DNA of 64,000 nucleotides from Numida meleagris (lineage: Eukaryota; Chordata; Aves; Galliformes; Numididae), in NCBI RefSeq assembly GCF_002078875.1, contig NC_034412.1, forward strand, positions 9,710,041-9,774,040, in the 5' to 3' direction. Shown here in pieces: positions 48,825-59,291 of the stretch (position 1 is the first letter of the stretch; the number at the start of each line of letters is the position of its first letter). Below the pieces are notes generated by a model that did not search any database, had not been told where the DNA came from, and was given only the letters and a program-made list of their open reading frames with translations. The position numbers and the translations under genes are program-made.

Positions 48825-51800
48825 GTTGGTGGCATGTTGTGTAAACCCAGAGTGGGAAAGTGGCCAGAACCAACTGCTGGAGTCAATTTGCTAGCCGCCT
48901 GGTATTTGGTGAAAGCAGGCGTGCCAGTGTGTCCTGATAGCATCCAGATGTGGCTGTCAATGGGAAGAAGGGTGCAGCTGCTCCAAAGGGGCACCAGCTC
49001 AGAAGCTGCAGTACCTCTTAGCAAGGGGCCTCTGATCCCGATTGTTACACTGGCCGTGGAGATCGTTAGCAAAAAGTTAATGAAGAAAAAGACATTTCTT
49101 TTGCCCCAACTTTCTGTCAGCAATAGCTTGTGAATTAAAATCTGCTCGGTTCACAAATACTTTTACACATTTTTTCCCCTGTTTTGTTAACTTTTATCTG
49201 TCATGCTGTCAGAATGATCCAGGTACCTGCATCTCAAGTTGGTTTGTTTTTGTTGTGTGATCAATGGCAGTGACTCAGCTCAGAGTGGCTGTAGCCCAGC
49301 AAGGTGGGTCGCTATTCCCATTTAATCCACTGTGCCTAGGTGAGGACTGCAGGAGCCGCCTAATTTTTGTCACTAATATAGGTAGCGTTTGAGTGGAACT
49401 GTTTATGTTCTGGTAAGATGTCATCTCTTTATCAGAGGAAGTGGTGAAACCTTGATGGCACTGAAATAAGAGCAATTCATGTGATCTTGATAATCACCTC
49501 AGACATGTTTGTGCCCATTTGTGCAGCTCCTTCATGTCCTGTTCCCATGACTAGTCTCATTTCTTGTATGTACACGTGTCTGTAGGCATCTGTGCAGCTA
49601 TGTTTGCCTTACCGGTGTCAGCTCCAACTAAAACCCTTTGATTCTGCTCAAAGGGAGAGTCAAGCAATGCGATGCACACCCACTATCCATACAGGTCATC
49701 TCTTCACTTTGTGGCTCTCACGACTCTTTTCACTGTTGCATTTGTTTTGAGTAATGCAGAAATGATACTTTTGAACAGAGCTAAAATAGTGATCAGAGTT
49801 CGTTTAGGTTTAAGGTGATGCTAAAGTATGTGAACTTAGCAAAAGCGGTGTTGAGTAGGATTGGTGCTAGCCCATCCCAGGTGTCTGTATGCAGGCAGGG
49901 CCTCTGTGTTCTGGCCACTTCTGTCCCTGCTGCAGGTACTGCCTGATAAACTCTTCCTTCATTCCAGCTGCATCTACACGATTGCTGCATAAGCTAACAG
50001 ATATATCCGTATAAACAGTCTGATTTGGGTCAGTCAGTCAAAGGGAGCAACAGCGCAACCCAGATACCACTTGGTCCTCTTCCCAGTGGATTTTTTGTTG
50101 TTGCGACGAGTGAGACAAATCTCAACAGTGATTGTGCTCAGGCACCGTGTCAAGTAACCTGCGCTCATTTTGTTTGCGTGGACCAAACGGATACAAATGC
50201 ACACTGGTACTGGGAAATACTTTACAGCATCAAAACCCTGTGAGAGAGTTAACTGGAAGAGATTGGCACTCACCCATTTTCCTTGGCAATGCCTGCAGTC
50301 AGCCACAGCGCCTTAGTAGAGACACGCAGCTCGTGTAACCACTTCTCTGAGTGTCTGCAGTTTTCTATCTGCCAGTACTGCTGACTGCTTCCTGATACTC
50401 TTTTCTTTGGGATCTGGCATCGTGTGAACAGATTGTTTCCCCGCTTTTATTTTGTACCCATCCTATTAAAAAAAATTCACAGAGTTCAAACGCAACGTTC
50501 TGCAGCATAATTAGAGTTACTGCACCTCGGAAGGCAGAACCCAAGTTTGGGACTGGCTCTGACTTCCCAAGCCCATCAACACGTGCTGCCAGTTGCACGT
50601 GTTTGTTCCTGTGACTTTTTGCTTGAGGTTCTGGTTGAGGATCTGGAGATCTGTCCTCCACCTGGGAATGGTGGGACGGTGCCAGTGCGTTACAATACCT
50701 GCGTGTGACGCAGTGGGCAAAAGGGCTGAATTTCATCTCTGGGACCAAATGCCAACGTTTTGTGTTCAGTTTATGAGACTTTTTTGGCATTCATTGGTTA
50801 ACGTAGCGATGTCCCATGGAAAGTACAGTTACAGCAACTCCCAACTATAGCTGCTACAAAAAGAAAATGCCCGAGTTGAATGTGTCATTTACTGTAATTA
50901 AAAAGTACTCAGATGAGTCCTTGAAGGGTGGAATTAGAAGGTAAAGCTTTGATATTTTTCTTTGTTTGATCTGTACTAAGTATTAAAACTGGTGAGTCAT
51001 TTGATGGTCTTATAGTAGGATAATAGATTAGGCTGCAAATTGTGAGGTACTTACTCAGAACATCGGTGCATTTATTGGATTACACCTCAGCTGACCTTCC
51101 CGAATGTATCAGGATAATGGCTGCACGGAGGAAGATAGAGTCACAACTTGTTTCGGAGATGTTTCTAGTTGTGCTTATGCAGTTAAAGCATTATAATAAT
51201 TTTATAGGTATACCTTGCCCTTGGGGATACTCCTCTTATGGAACAAGAGGAATTTTATTGTTAGGTTTCTTTTTTTCTTCTCCTTTGATCTTCAAAATAG
51301 TTTTAAAGCAACATAAACTAAACTATAAAATTGTCCTCTCGTGCTGGAGTGGGAGTGATAGCAGGATTTGAGTGGCTTGCCCAACACAGCACGCCTTTGT
51401 TGGCATAAATTCAAAGAGAGAAGCTCTCCTGATCCTCGGTACGAGTTTGGGATTGCAATGGGAGGTGCCCCTGGAGCAGAGGGATTCGTATCCTCTTCAT
51501 AGGTTTGGAAAGTCCAAACTACTTGTCAGACAGCGGGGGTCTACCGTCAACCCCAGACATTGCCCCAGGATGAGCCCATCACTACAAGCCTCTCTGGCTG
51601 AGTCACAGAAGCAGCCAAAATTGATTAAAATGCTGTTTCTTTTTCTTTTTTTTTTTCCTTTCCAAATTGCACATATCAAAAGCCAGCAGAAAATTGTAAG
51701 ACTGAGTTGTTATCTTTGGCTGCAGCACAGCAGTGCCTGGGGATGCTTTCTCTCATGGGAGCTGCTGGGAGACACCGTGTTTCGTAAGTCCAGTTGGAGC

Positions 51801-52339
51801 TCATTTTCAGAACAGACCAAACAACACCTGAGCTCGGGAGGTGGCTGTGTGCTCTTCACCAGTCTCCTGGTGTTGAGGTTGAATTGGAGAGGACTAAATC
51901 AGCCTGACGTAGGTATTGTTGGAAGAACTGCAGTTGCGTTATGACAAAATCTAATTAATGTTTTCCTCCTGTATGGTAAAATTCAGAACGGTTAGCATGA
52001 TGTATAAAGTACAGAGATCTTCTTGTGTAGCTGTGATGTGTTTTCTGTTTACATATCACACCTTTAAATTGCAGTAACCCATTGGAAAGTTTAGAGGCAG
52101 AGAACCCACTGCAACTTTTAACAGTAAAAGGAGGTTGTGTAGGGAAGGCATGGAGGTGCATAAGTTCCATGGAAGGGAGCAGGGGCAATTCCTAACCCAG
52201 TGAACCCCAGCCTTGCTGCTGTGTGGATGCTGTGGTCATCCATCTCCTCTGTTAAAATGTATCTTCCCCAACTTAGAGGGATGTTTTTAAACTGTTCTGT
52301 TTAAACTCTGGCTTAGGAGATGAGTGCAGCTGTGCCTTA

Positions 52340-52342
<3 letters not shown>
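48825..52342 (+). other. LPP: Start of the third LPP intron in the window
   Basis: Begins with the weak donor GTTGGT. The LPP reading frame stays open across it to a stop at 49131-49133. Otherwise no exon or mobile element is recognised. A 190-codon open stretch at 51372-51944 is rated as chance. Confidence 0.65.

Positions 52343-52382
<40 letters not shown>
52343..52382. repeat. Poly-A run of 40
   Basis: Forty uninterrupted A residues. There is no AATAAA or retroposon body just upstream, so it is listed as simple repeat rather than a processed-pseudogene tail. Confidence 0.9.
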
Positions 52383-52386
<4 letters not shown>

Positions 52387-53911
52387 GCCAAATTTCAGCG
52401 CATAAACTAAATGTTTGCATTTTTTTTAAAACAAGAAAACTTTGTGACTCTGGAGAGAAAGCTTCCAGCAGAGGCTGTGAAAATGAAATACTGGAAATAG
52501 CAGCATATGAAAGCTCAGGATTTTTTGTCCCTGCTGTGAATTATGTATTGAATGCTGATTGCTTTGTTTGGAATCAGACACCTACCTTCTGAAACTCCTG
52601 GGTTTTATCCTGAATTTCCTGCAGATTGCTTGGCAAAATAGGACTTTGTGAGAGGTGTACCAGGCAATAAGATGTACCTGGTCCAATGGTAATGAGCCTT
52701 TTTAAAAAAAAAGCAAATAGCAGGTCACCAAAATTTATAGAGTATTCAACTAGAGAAAAAAAAATGCTTTGATGATCAAAATCAAATCTACTTATGTACA
52801 GCTCTCAGAGGCAGCTGCATCCAGAGGGACTCAGGAGACGTGTTTTGCTCCCACCTCCCACCACTGTGCAAAATGACCATGGACTGAGCATTTCTTTTGA
52901 GAGGAAGCTTTCCTTCCTCTCAAAATCTCTGTCTGTAGCTTGGCAACTATTTCCATGTGATTTGCCTCCTGTCCCCGTGTATGGCATCGAGCAAAATGAA
53001 ACCTTGGTCTGGGTTAAGTCCTTTAGGTGATGTGGTTGGACAAATAATAAAGAGAAATAAAATATTTTTCTCATCTAACAAATGGGAGAAATGAAGGCAG
53101 GGTTAGGTGAGGTGTCTGAGGATGCATGCCTGTACCCTTGGCTCTGTACCATTGCCCCCAGTACTAGATATATCCACTATCCCACACTGCCAGCCTAGGC
53201 AAGCAATAGTTTGAAGGAAAAGAAACTCATTCTCAGTTTGAGCTGCAGAACAATAAAAAAGTAAATAAAACAAAATTAAAAATCAGCGATACATTTTCAT
53301 TAAGTTCCAAACATACTGGGAAATAATGTCATCTAATGACTGGAATTTGAAAGGGATTTAAGTGTTTGACAGTGTTGGATGTTATTCCATCACTCCTTTT
53401 GACAACTGATTGGGGATTGCAAAAACAGTGAAAAGGCAATGGGCTTATTTTCTTGCAGAGTGATGAGAGAGGTCTGGAAACCACAAAGCAAAGCAAAATG
53501 CTGCGCACTGAACAGTCCTAGGAGCACTCTTTCATGTGCATTCCTAATTTTAATGCCTCATTTCTATCCAGTCCAGGAATGCACAGCTAAAGGTTTGGGG
53601 GTTTTATTTTTGTTTACATGGAGCTGGATCTCCAACCATGAATGAAGCTTCCCAGGCAGCACGGAGCACAGCATTCCTCAGCATTGGAGGGAGAAAGCCC
53701 TATGGTTTCTCTTGGTGTGGGCTGCGGGATTGGCACATGGGCTCTGTAAAAGACAGGCTGCTGCAGCTCTCTTCAGAACAGCCCCTGCAAATTCACAAGT
53801 CCAAGCTCAGAGTCTGATTTCCTTGTTCTGTTAACTTACAGAGCCTGGTTTGTTACGTTGGGCTTCGCAGGCATGGTCTGCACAATGTTTACTATTTCAG
53901 TTGTTGGGGAC
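52383..53911 (+). other. LPP: LPP intron sequence without genes
   Basis: Only the hairpin at 52895-52925 stands out. Several short A-rich tracts occur at 52702-52712 and 52755-52764. Confidence 0.65.
52895..52925. repeat. Perfect 13-bp inverted repeat (hairpin) with 5-base loop
   Basis: The left arm TTTTGAGAGGAAG (52895-52907) is exactly complementary to CTTCCTCTCAAAA (52913-52925) around the loop CTTTC. Pairing stops sharply outside. It is too short for a microRNA precursor and has no T-run suggesting a polymerase III terminator. Confidence 0.85.
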
Positions 53912-54180
53912 AATTTGATAGGATGAGAGGAAATGGTTTCAAACTAAAAGAGAGGAGGTTTAGATTGGACATAAGGAAGATGTTTTTTACACTAAGGGTG
54001 GTGAGGCACTGTCAGAGGTTGCCCAGAGAGGCAGTGGGTGCCCCGTCCCTGGAGACACCCAAGGTCAGGCTGGATGGGGCTCTGAGCACCTGATGGAGCT
54101 GTAGTGTCCCTGTGCATTGCAGGGAGTTGGACCTGGTGGCCTTTAAGTGTCCCTTCCAACTCAAAAGGTTTTATGATTTT
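53912..54180 (+). mobile_element. Diverged CR1 subfamily 3' fragment, sense
   Basis: GATAGGATGAGAGGAAATGG, GAGGTTTAGATTGGACATAA, AGGTTGCCCAGAGAGGCAGT, AGGCTGGATGGGGCTCTGAG and GTCCCTTCCAACTCAAAAGG are in order, ending near TTTTATGATTTT. Same subfamily as 39863-40138, in opposite orientation. Confidence 0.9.
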
Positions 54181-55796
54181 CTTTCTTTTAAGAAAGAGAA
54201 CGTAGGGGTTCAAGCAGATGGAGATTCATTTTGCAGGTTCTGAGTTAATTGTCCCCTCCTGTAGCATTTGGGTGACAGAAAGAGTTGGCGGTTCCTGAGT
54301 TATGGGTCTTGGTGGGATTTGGCTGTTTCAGGTATTCAGAAAGTTGCCAAGACTTTTTCAGTGTTACGTGGGCTGAAACTGAGTGCTCCCACTGGTGGCT
54401 TTGTACCGTGTACAAAATCCATGTAGATTACAGAAGCAGGAAAGGAAGCATCCCGTCTGGAGCCAGCTCCGTGGGTTCCACCAGCAGTTAAGAAGGAAAG
54501 CCTTCACATCCAGGAAACCCCCTTCTTCCTGCAGCTCCCATCCCCAAGGGCAGAGCGGCAGCGGCAGCTGCGATGGTCCCAAGATGACAGCTTTCCAGGA
54601 GTGCCGCTGCTGGCAGGACACGTCTGACAGAGGAGCACACACAAGGCACGGACGTTGGGCCATGTGCGTGTGAACGGAGAGGCTCAGCCAGTGGATGATC
54701 TCAGCACGCTGGGTTTGGCTGTCGGCACAAGGAGGGGACCCTTCCTGTGCTCCGCAGCTCGGCCGGTGCATGCAGCAGGAGGATGCTGCTGTGATTAGCA
54801 GATGCTTGAATCGGTTGCATCTGCTGGTACGTATTAAACCATAATCCTTTTGTTAAGAGCATGTCCGGGAAGATTTTTAAAGAAAATTTTCTGAGATCCC
54901 AGATTATCAGCTCGTCACAGATGAGCAGGATAAGAGTGACCTTTGCAGGGTATTATTTCTTTCTGCGGCACTATCATCAGAGTGAAAATAAAACACCACT
55001 ACTCCTGCTTTCCTTTTTTTTTCTGGTGCACAACCAAGATCACAAAAATCCTGCTTTTCCATTTCCCCTTTGCTTTTTTTTTTTTTTTTTTTTGGTATTC
55101 ATTTGGGTTTTCTGCCTACGTGCTTGGCTCCAGCCTTAGCTGACGACTGGTATTGGATATATTGAACTTTAAAATCTGTGCAGACATCTCAAATTTGTGT
55201 GTGGATAAAGGCAAACATTTACTTTGGGAACAGTGATAAAAAAGCAAATAGTACCTCATAATTTGGTCTTTTTTTCCTTCTGCATTCATGATTGTTTTGC
55301 TGTGAGTGGGTGAGAGCTGGGCTCTTACATTCTAAAGCCATTCAAGGCCTTCTGCCTATTGTTAGATTCTGTTTTCTGTCTTTTTCCCCACAAGGGGACC
55401 AGGCTGCCGTGCACCGTCAGCTCAGGAAGCCTGTCATCATTTCCCCATCCTCAGTTTTTGGCGCTCGGTGCATTTGGCTCTCATCTCAAAGGGACCCTGC
55501 GCACTTCACGAGCTATCCACGTGCCCAACCAAGTGTTCCTACCCCTAGGGCACAGAGTGGCGCAGCACCGGGATGTGGGCTGCTGGCATCCTTGCATGGG
55601 TCGATGCCTCTGAGTACTTAGATGGTATCAGATTTACTGCCACAACAGCCCAGTGAAATACAAAAGCGTTGTTGCTCTTTCATGGGTGAGGTAGATGGGA
55701 TGTCTTGGTTTGTGCATGGATCATCAGAGGAGCTGAGGCCAGACCACAGGCACCCTGTCACTCACTTACCCTCTTGAAACACATGCAGATGGATGG
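54181..55796 (+). other. LPP: LPP intron sequence without genes
   Basis: No feature is recognised apart from the poly-T at 55074-55093. Confidence 0.65.
55074..55093. repeat. Poly-T run of 20
   Basis: Twenty consecutive T residues after a T/C-rich stretch. Confidence 0.8.
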
Positions 55797-55990
55797 ATAG
55801 AATTACCGAGTCGCTGAGGTTCGAAAAGATCACTGAGATCATGTAGTCCAACTGTCAACCCATCCCCACCATGCCCACTAACCACATCCCTCAGCGCCAC
55901 ATCTCCTCAGTTTTTGAACACCTCCAGGAATGGTGACTCCACCACCTTCCTGGGGCAGCCTGTGCCAGTGTCTCACCACTCTTTCTGGAC
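55797..55990 (-). mobile_element. CR1 LINE 3' fragment, antisense (left arm of an inverted pair)
   Basis: ATAGAATTACCGAGTCGCTG, AGATCATGTAGTCCAACTGT, CACCATGCCCACTAACCACA, AACACCTCCAGGAATGGTGA and GCAGCCTGTGCCAGTGTCTC are in CR1 order. It lies about 170 bases from a sense copy of the same region. Confidence 0.92.
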
Positions 55991-56162
55991 CTGTACCACC
56001 ATTTATCCCATCAGCATTTGAGGACTGGGAAGCTGTTTTCCCCACATGTGTAAGGCTGGAAGAAACTGAATTAAGTCAAACTTAGTCCTGTGGCACAAGT
56101 TAGTGATTCCTCTACATGCGTGGCATCCACTCTCCTGCATTGCAGGGAAATAGCTGGCACAT

Positions 56163-56373
56163 TTCAGTTTGGATACTAGGAAAAACATCTTCCCAGGAAG
56201 AGTGGTGGTAGATTGGCACAGGCTGCCCAGGGAGGTGGTGGAGTCACCATCTCAAGAGCCATGGAGATGTGGCACTGAGGGATGTGGTCAGTGGGAATGG
56301 TGGGGGTGGGCTGCTGGTTGGACTAGATGATTTTAGTGGTCTTTTCCAACCTTCATAATTCTATGATTCTGCA
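56163..56373 (+). mobile_element. CR1 LINE 3' fragment, sense (right arm of an inverted pair)
   Basis: TCAGTTTGGATACTAGGAAA, GGCACAGGCTGCCCAGGGAG, GAGATGTGGCACTGAGGGAT, GTTGGACTAGATGATTTTAG and CTTTTCCAACCTTCATAATT, ending with TCTATGATTCTGCAA. It covers the same 200 bases of CR1 as 55797-55990 but in the opposite direction. Confidence 0.93.
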
Positions 56374-59205
56374 ATGAGGAAATGAAAGCACAGTTGATTA
56401 ATTCTTCCCACCCAGCACCCATCAGTGTCTGCTGGTTGACTCCTCCTGGCATATGGATTGAACTTGGTGTCCTTGCCATGGCCCCTGGGCTGGCCCCACG
56501 CAGGCACAGTGAGCTCCAGGCCCTTGTCACAGTCTGAACTTTTGCTCTTCCAGGCTGTGCTGTAACCAGGATCCCCAAAGGCAGATGGTTTGGCTGATGC
56601 ACACAGATAAGTGCCTAGGCTAATTCTAGGAGGAGAAGGGAAGCAGGGGGGGCGGTCAAGAGAGGTGAGGAAAGAGTACAGGAAGGATCAGAGCCTGCTC
56701 AAGATGCAAGGCACAAGTCCATAGGAAATGAGGCTTCCTTTGCTCTGCTCTTGATGGTTTCTGTTTCTTTTGTGTTGACTATTTCTCTTCTGCACACGCT
56801 AGGAACCAGCTGCATTTCCCTCCCAGTTAGGGAAAGGAAATAGCTCAGAGCCAAGGGAACAGCACAGCAACTCCAAGAAGCACCTGCGTAGCAATGCGTC
56901 GCTTGGGACTTCGCTCCCCCTGGGCTTTGCTGCCTGCCTGCCCCAGCCCATCACAGTGTTTTTGGGTGGATGGCTGCGGTGTGGGCATTGTACACAGCAG
57001 GGAGAGCACTGCCTCGGTGGCCACCTCTAGCCAGAGACCACTGAAGGGCTGGCATGGACCCTGCTGATGTGAGTGCTTGTAGGGTTGCACCCTACAGAAA
57101 AAAGAGAGTTGACCATGCAGGTTCTACATTAGACCGTATGTTACCAGCGGATAAACAAACATGGTACGTTTATTGCCTGAAAAGCTCTCAGGATTGTTGC
57201 AGGATATTTCTGGTTCAAAACCGTTAACCTTTAGAGGAAGAGGCAGATGTATCTGTGGACAGTTTAGGGGGCTGTGCCTATATTTTCTCTTATTGATTGT
57301 CTAATGCCTTCCTGTTGGGAACCTTCGGAGAGATGACTGTGGTGCTGAGATGCATTGTCTCTTCCTGTATATTAAAGCTGCCTAATGTAAAAAAAAATAT
57401 ACAAACAACCCAAACCCAGCCCATATCTGAAAGTTATGAATTGATAGACTCTTCCTATAGCTCTTCAAATAACTGTAAATTACTCCAGGCTGTTATAGTT
57501 TCATTGTAAGGAAGTTCCTTCCTTGAGTCAGACTTCTTTGCATCACAGTAGAATGCAATTAGATGACGTACATACTGTGGCTTGGAAGCACTTACAGTTT
57601 TCTCAGCCTTATGTTGTCAACTTTTGCTCAATAACAGGCTTGTGGACTGTGTCACTTTGCCTGTGTTAGCATATATTATCACCATATGGTGTTTCAGTAG
57701 TGAATAGGAGACTTCTATGAGTATATAAAAGGATGAAATGGAAAAATATATTGCAGCAAGATAAGCCTAACATGCTGCTTCACAGCTGACAGCGAGCACT
57801 CTCACGGCCATTTTGATAGGAAATCAGTAAAACGTTGGTCCAAGGTTTATTACTGTCTTCTTCTACAGATTTAAAAGCAAAGAAAGAACAACAACAAAAC
57901 CCCAACAAAAAAAAGGCCAATCCAGAAAAAAATGAGATTTCGATGCAGTTCTTACAAATATTTTTGCCAGGGTTTTCAGTCTAAGACTGATTGCTCTCTG
58001 CCCAAAGAAAGTAGTTTAAGTCTTACAATGAATTCTTTGTTTAGAAAATAGTAGTTTCATGTGAGCAAGGAGAGCAAGAGCAAGGACAGTTGTGTAGTTT
58101 TTATGGCATTACACATGTAAAGGCAGATAGGATTGTTGCAGTAGTCTCATGGCCTGTTGCTGTCCCAAGAAGCTCCAAGCCATGAAGAGTTGCCACCTTG
58201 CCTACCAGCCATCACTCCGGTCTTCCTGGGGGCTTAGACAACTTTGATTCCCTGTTCCTAAGCCATAACTAGTGATCCAAGGAGGATTCAAGACAGGTGG
58301 GAGGAACAGCTCTGTTTCCATCTGGCAGAAAACCAGGATGCACGTGCATCCTTTCAAGTCACGGTTATCAAGAGGTGAAAAGAAGATGTAGGGGTCGATT
58401 ACCATGCTGGCTTGCAGAAAGACCAACTGTGCATTACATGAGATAGTCGTACAGTTAAGACTGTTCATGGCCTTAAAATGTGATGGATAAGCCACTGTTG
58501 TTCAGCTGGGATTCTTTGAGCTGAGAGATAGTACAAATGTCATCTTGAACTCCGTTTAATCTTTTTTTTCTGGAAACATTTTAACTGGAGTCCACAGCAG
58601 AGGCTAATGTCCAAGACAGGGGGCCTGGCTGTGAATCAAGGTGGCTGTGAAGGTCACAGTGTTTTATGAGGCCCCAGTGACAGAACGGCTACTGTGCTCA
58701 AGACAGCACTCTGCTTAGCATGGAAAGTTGCCGAGCTATCACATGGAGGATACAACATTCAGTGCTTCCTTAGGGTAAGGGTGGACCACAGTTAGGTTTT
58801 GGAGGTGACTGGAAGAACCAGCACCCCAAAGCAGTGCTGTAGAACGCTTGAAGTCATCAGGCATTGTAGCTTTTTGGCAAGCCTTGCCTTTGACGAGACT
58901 TGGCTTCAACACTGTTGAGTAATGTGGTCATTTCTAACTAACAGCAATAAAACTTTAGAGAACACCTGCTGTTTCTATATTGAACATATGTGTGTGTGCT
59001 CATGTAAAATCACAAATGCATGCAGGTCTAGAGAACACAATTTATATTTGGCATCTTTCCTACAAATTGTATTTTAGAACACTTGAAAGTCTTCCTGTAA
59101 ATAGTCATTTCGGAATTGAGCTTGTCAAGGAAGAGAAGGAGATGAAGTAAGATACGGAGGCAAAGGAGGAAAAAGGCTTGCTTTGTTTTGTATATGTTTT
59201 TAAAG
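56374..59205 (+). other. LPP: LPP intron sequence without genes
   Basis: 2.8 kb with no recognised exon or mobile element. The last 30 bases form the T-rich acceptor-like stretch of the candidate exon at 59206. Confidence 0.65.
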
Positions 59206-59291
59206 GCATTTGATGAGTTTGATCATTTGCTGAGCGTACTCAGCGATATCTCCGGAGGACATATGGACAATCTCAGTAGACTGTCTGCATG
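59206..59291 (+). other. Candidate unannotated exon with an LD/export-helix-like peptide
   Basis: I do not recognise this as a known LPP exon. An acceptor-like T-rich stretch ends TTTTTAAAG at 59205, and a strong donor-like sequence ATG|GTAAGA has GT at 59292. The 86 bases between are open in phase 0, the phase left by both the 31362-31471 and 48702-48824 exons. They read AFDEFDHLLSVLSDISGG, then HMDNLSRLSA. Residues EFDHLLSVLSDI align without gaps to EIDSLTSILADL of the third coding exon, with 6 of 12 identical and 4 conservative. FDHLLSVL also fits the LDxLLxxL LD motif except for F in place of the first L. Exit is in phase 2, so splicing onward to an exon expected in phase 0 would shift the frame. 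Read through, the frame stops at TAA 59293-59295. A chance open stretch in intronic DNA is the main alternative. Confidence 0.35.

Noticed and set aside
51372..51944. 190-codon open frame on the + strand
   Set aside because: No recognisable motif or splice context, and it contains a K/L/F-rich part encoded by a T-rich tract. Judged chance.
52260..52382. Processed pseudogene ending in the A40 run
   Set aside because: No AATAAA upstream and no coding similarity, so it is kept as simple repeat.
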